64,000 bases of DNA from Methanothrix soehngenii GP6 (GTDB lineage Archaea; Halobacteriota; Methanosarcinia; Methanotrichales; Methanotrichaceae). Position 1 is the first letter of the stretch, and every line of letters starts with the position of its first letter. Positions 63,576-64,000 of the stretch are shown here, piece after piece. The notes under the pieces were generated by a model. The model was given only the letters and a program-made list of their open reading frames with translations. It had not been told where the DNA came from and did no database searches. The stretch lies in assembly GCF_000204415.1 (NCBI RefSeq), contig NC_015416.1:1860001-1924000 (forward strand), read 5' to 3'. A program made the translations under genes and the position numbers.

Positions 63576-64000
63576 CTTCCACGGCTTCCTGTGCCGACAG
63601 ATTGCAATCCCAATCTGAGAATATTTATCGCTGCGTTCCAATCCCGGTCCCTCGACAGCCCGCACTGAGTGCAGTTATGGACTCTATCAGACAGCGACTT
63701 TTCAATGAGAGTACCACACCTGGAACACATCTTAGACGTATTCCTTGGATCTACCAGGACCACCACCGAACCGGCACTTGCAGCCTTGTAAGAGGTTAAA
63801 GTCACTAGCATGGTCCAAGCTACGTCTGAGATGCTTTTAGCCAGGCAATGATTATGAACCATGCCTTTGATGTTAAGATCTTCAAAAGCTATTAGACCAA
63901 ATCTATCTACCAAGTTATGACTAACCTGATGGGCAAACTCATATCGCTTGTTAGCTATCCGCTCATGGACTCGCTCAACAACCTTAAGAGCTTTCTTGCG
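63563..64000 (-). CDS. tnpB: IS605-family TnpB, 5' end beyond the window
   Basis: The frame stays open to the window edge, so only the C-terminal 145 codons are visible. KALKVVERVHERIANKRYEF, LIAFEDLNIKGMVHN, a zinc finger CSRCG...CTQCG and DRDWNAAINI are conserved TnpB elements, with RuvC-type acidic residues in FEDLN and DRDWN. TnpB is an RNA-guided nuclease that helps the element persist. It ends on the right-end hairpin. No tnpA seen inside the window. Confidence 0.88.
   Translation of the reverse strand, partial: RKKALKVVERVHERIANKRYEFAHQVSHNLVDRFGLIAFEDLNIKGMVHNHCLAKSISDVAWTMLVTLTSYKAASAGSVVVLVDPRNTSKMCSRCGTLIEKSLSDRVHNCTQCGLSRDRDWNAAINILRLGLQSVGTGSRGSPAL

Noticed and set aside
1-64000. 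tRNA and rRNA genes
   Set aside because: I looked for the T-arm and acceptor patterns and rRNA conserved strings and found none by eye; a tRNAscan run would settle this.

Overview
This is a methanogenic archaeon, most likely of the Methanothrix (Methanosaeta) group. The pointers are: a methanofuran-pathway enzyme (mfnB) beside a HisA-like protein; a protein with two copies of the S-layer duplication domain known from Methanosarcinia; a molybdopterin formate dehydrogenase catalytic subunit; cyclic 2,3-diphosphoglycerate synthetase; several leaderless archaeal promoters (BRE/TATA about 25 nt before the start codon); and many secreted repeat proteins. The placement is inferred from gene content, not from a marker gene. 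I see no rRNA, tRNA or CRISPR array.

Region by region. 1-1220: a PatG C-terminal-domain protein followed by an unlisted 59-codon Cys-rich peptide gene, the best candidate for an undescribed (RiPP-like) system. 1221-6010: a seven-repeat propeller-like secreted protein, a NosD-type beta-helix protein, a small winged-helix regulator and two broken DUF1670 genes. 6226-7952: an OppD/OppF-type ATPase pair without permeases. 7912-11567: two membrane-anchored surface proteins, small proteins and a structured intergenic RNA candidate. 12007-17678: a BtuF-type binding protein, a CobN-type chelatase and a decayed second binding protein. 17761-18421: two divergent winged-helix regulators sharing a palindromic double promoter.

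18838-26549 is a mobile-element-rich accessory segment. One host gene (21003-25097) is interrupted by an IS4-family element (10-bp target duplication), a 13-T frameshift and an IS66-family element (8-bp target duplication). The IS66 transposase is itself split by a hairpin-rich insert. An IS605-type hairpin element, a csb2 (CRISPR type I-G/I-U) remnant and a MITE follow; a second MITE copy with an 8-bp target duplication lies at 37336-37491.

26645-36121 holds an ABC-2 exporter, a ChlI/ChlD-type chelatase motor that probably works with CobN, a BtuC-type permease, a methyltransferase and a hybrid histidine kinase. 36402-42324 holds secreted proteins (one with an apparent ATA start codon), a DPH6-like ATP pyrophosphatase and a phospholipase D-like protein. 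42800-50353 holds a coupled carbamate kinase/cDPG synthetase pair, an AhpD-like protein, fdhA, a PD-(D/E)XK nuclease and a divergent thiamine-related pair. 50429-60436 holds two SNase-like proteins (one apparently catalytically dead), a P-type ATPase, the S-layer-domain protein and a second ABC-2 exporter. 60545-64000 holds an EEP-family hydrolase, a Nudix hydrolase, mfnB, a HisA-like gene and the end of an IS605 tnpB that runs off the window.

Functionally, the btuF-like, btuC-like, cobN and chlID genes suggest uptake of a metal chelate or corrinoid coupled to ATP-driven metal insertion, but no matching BtuD-type ATPase is present here.
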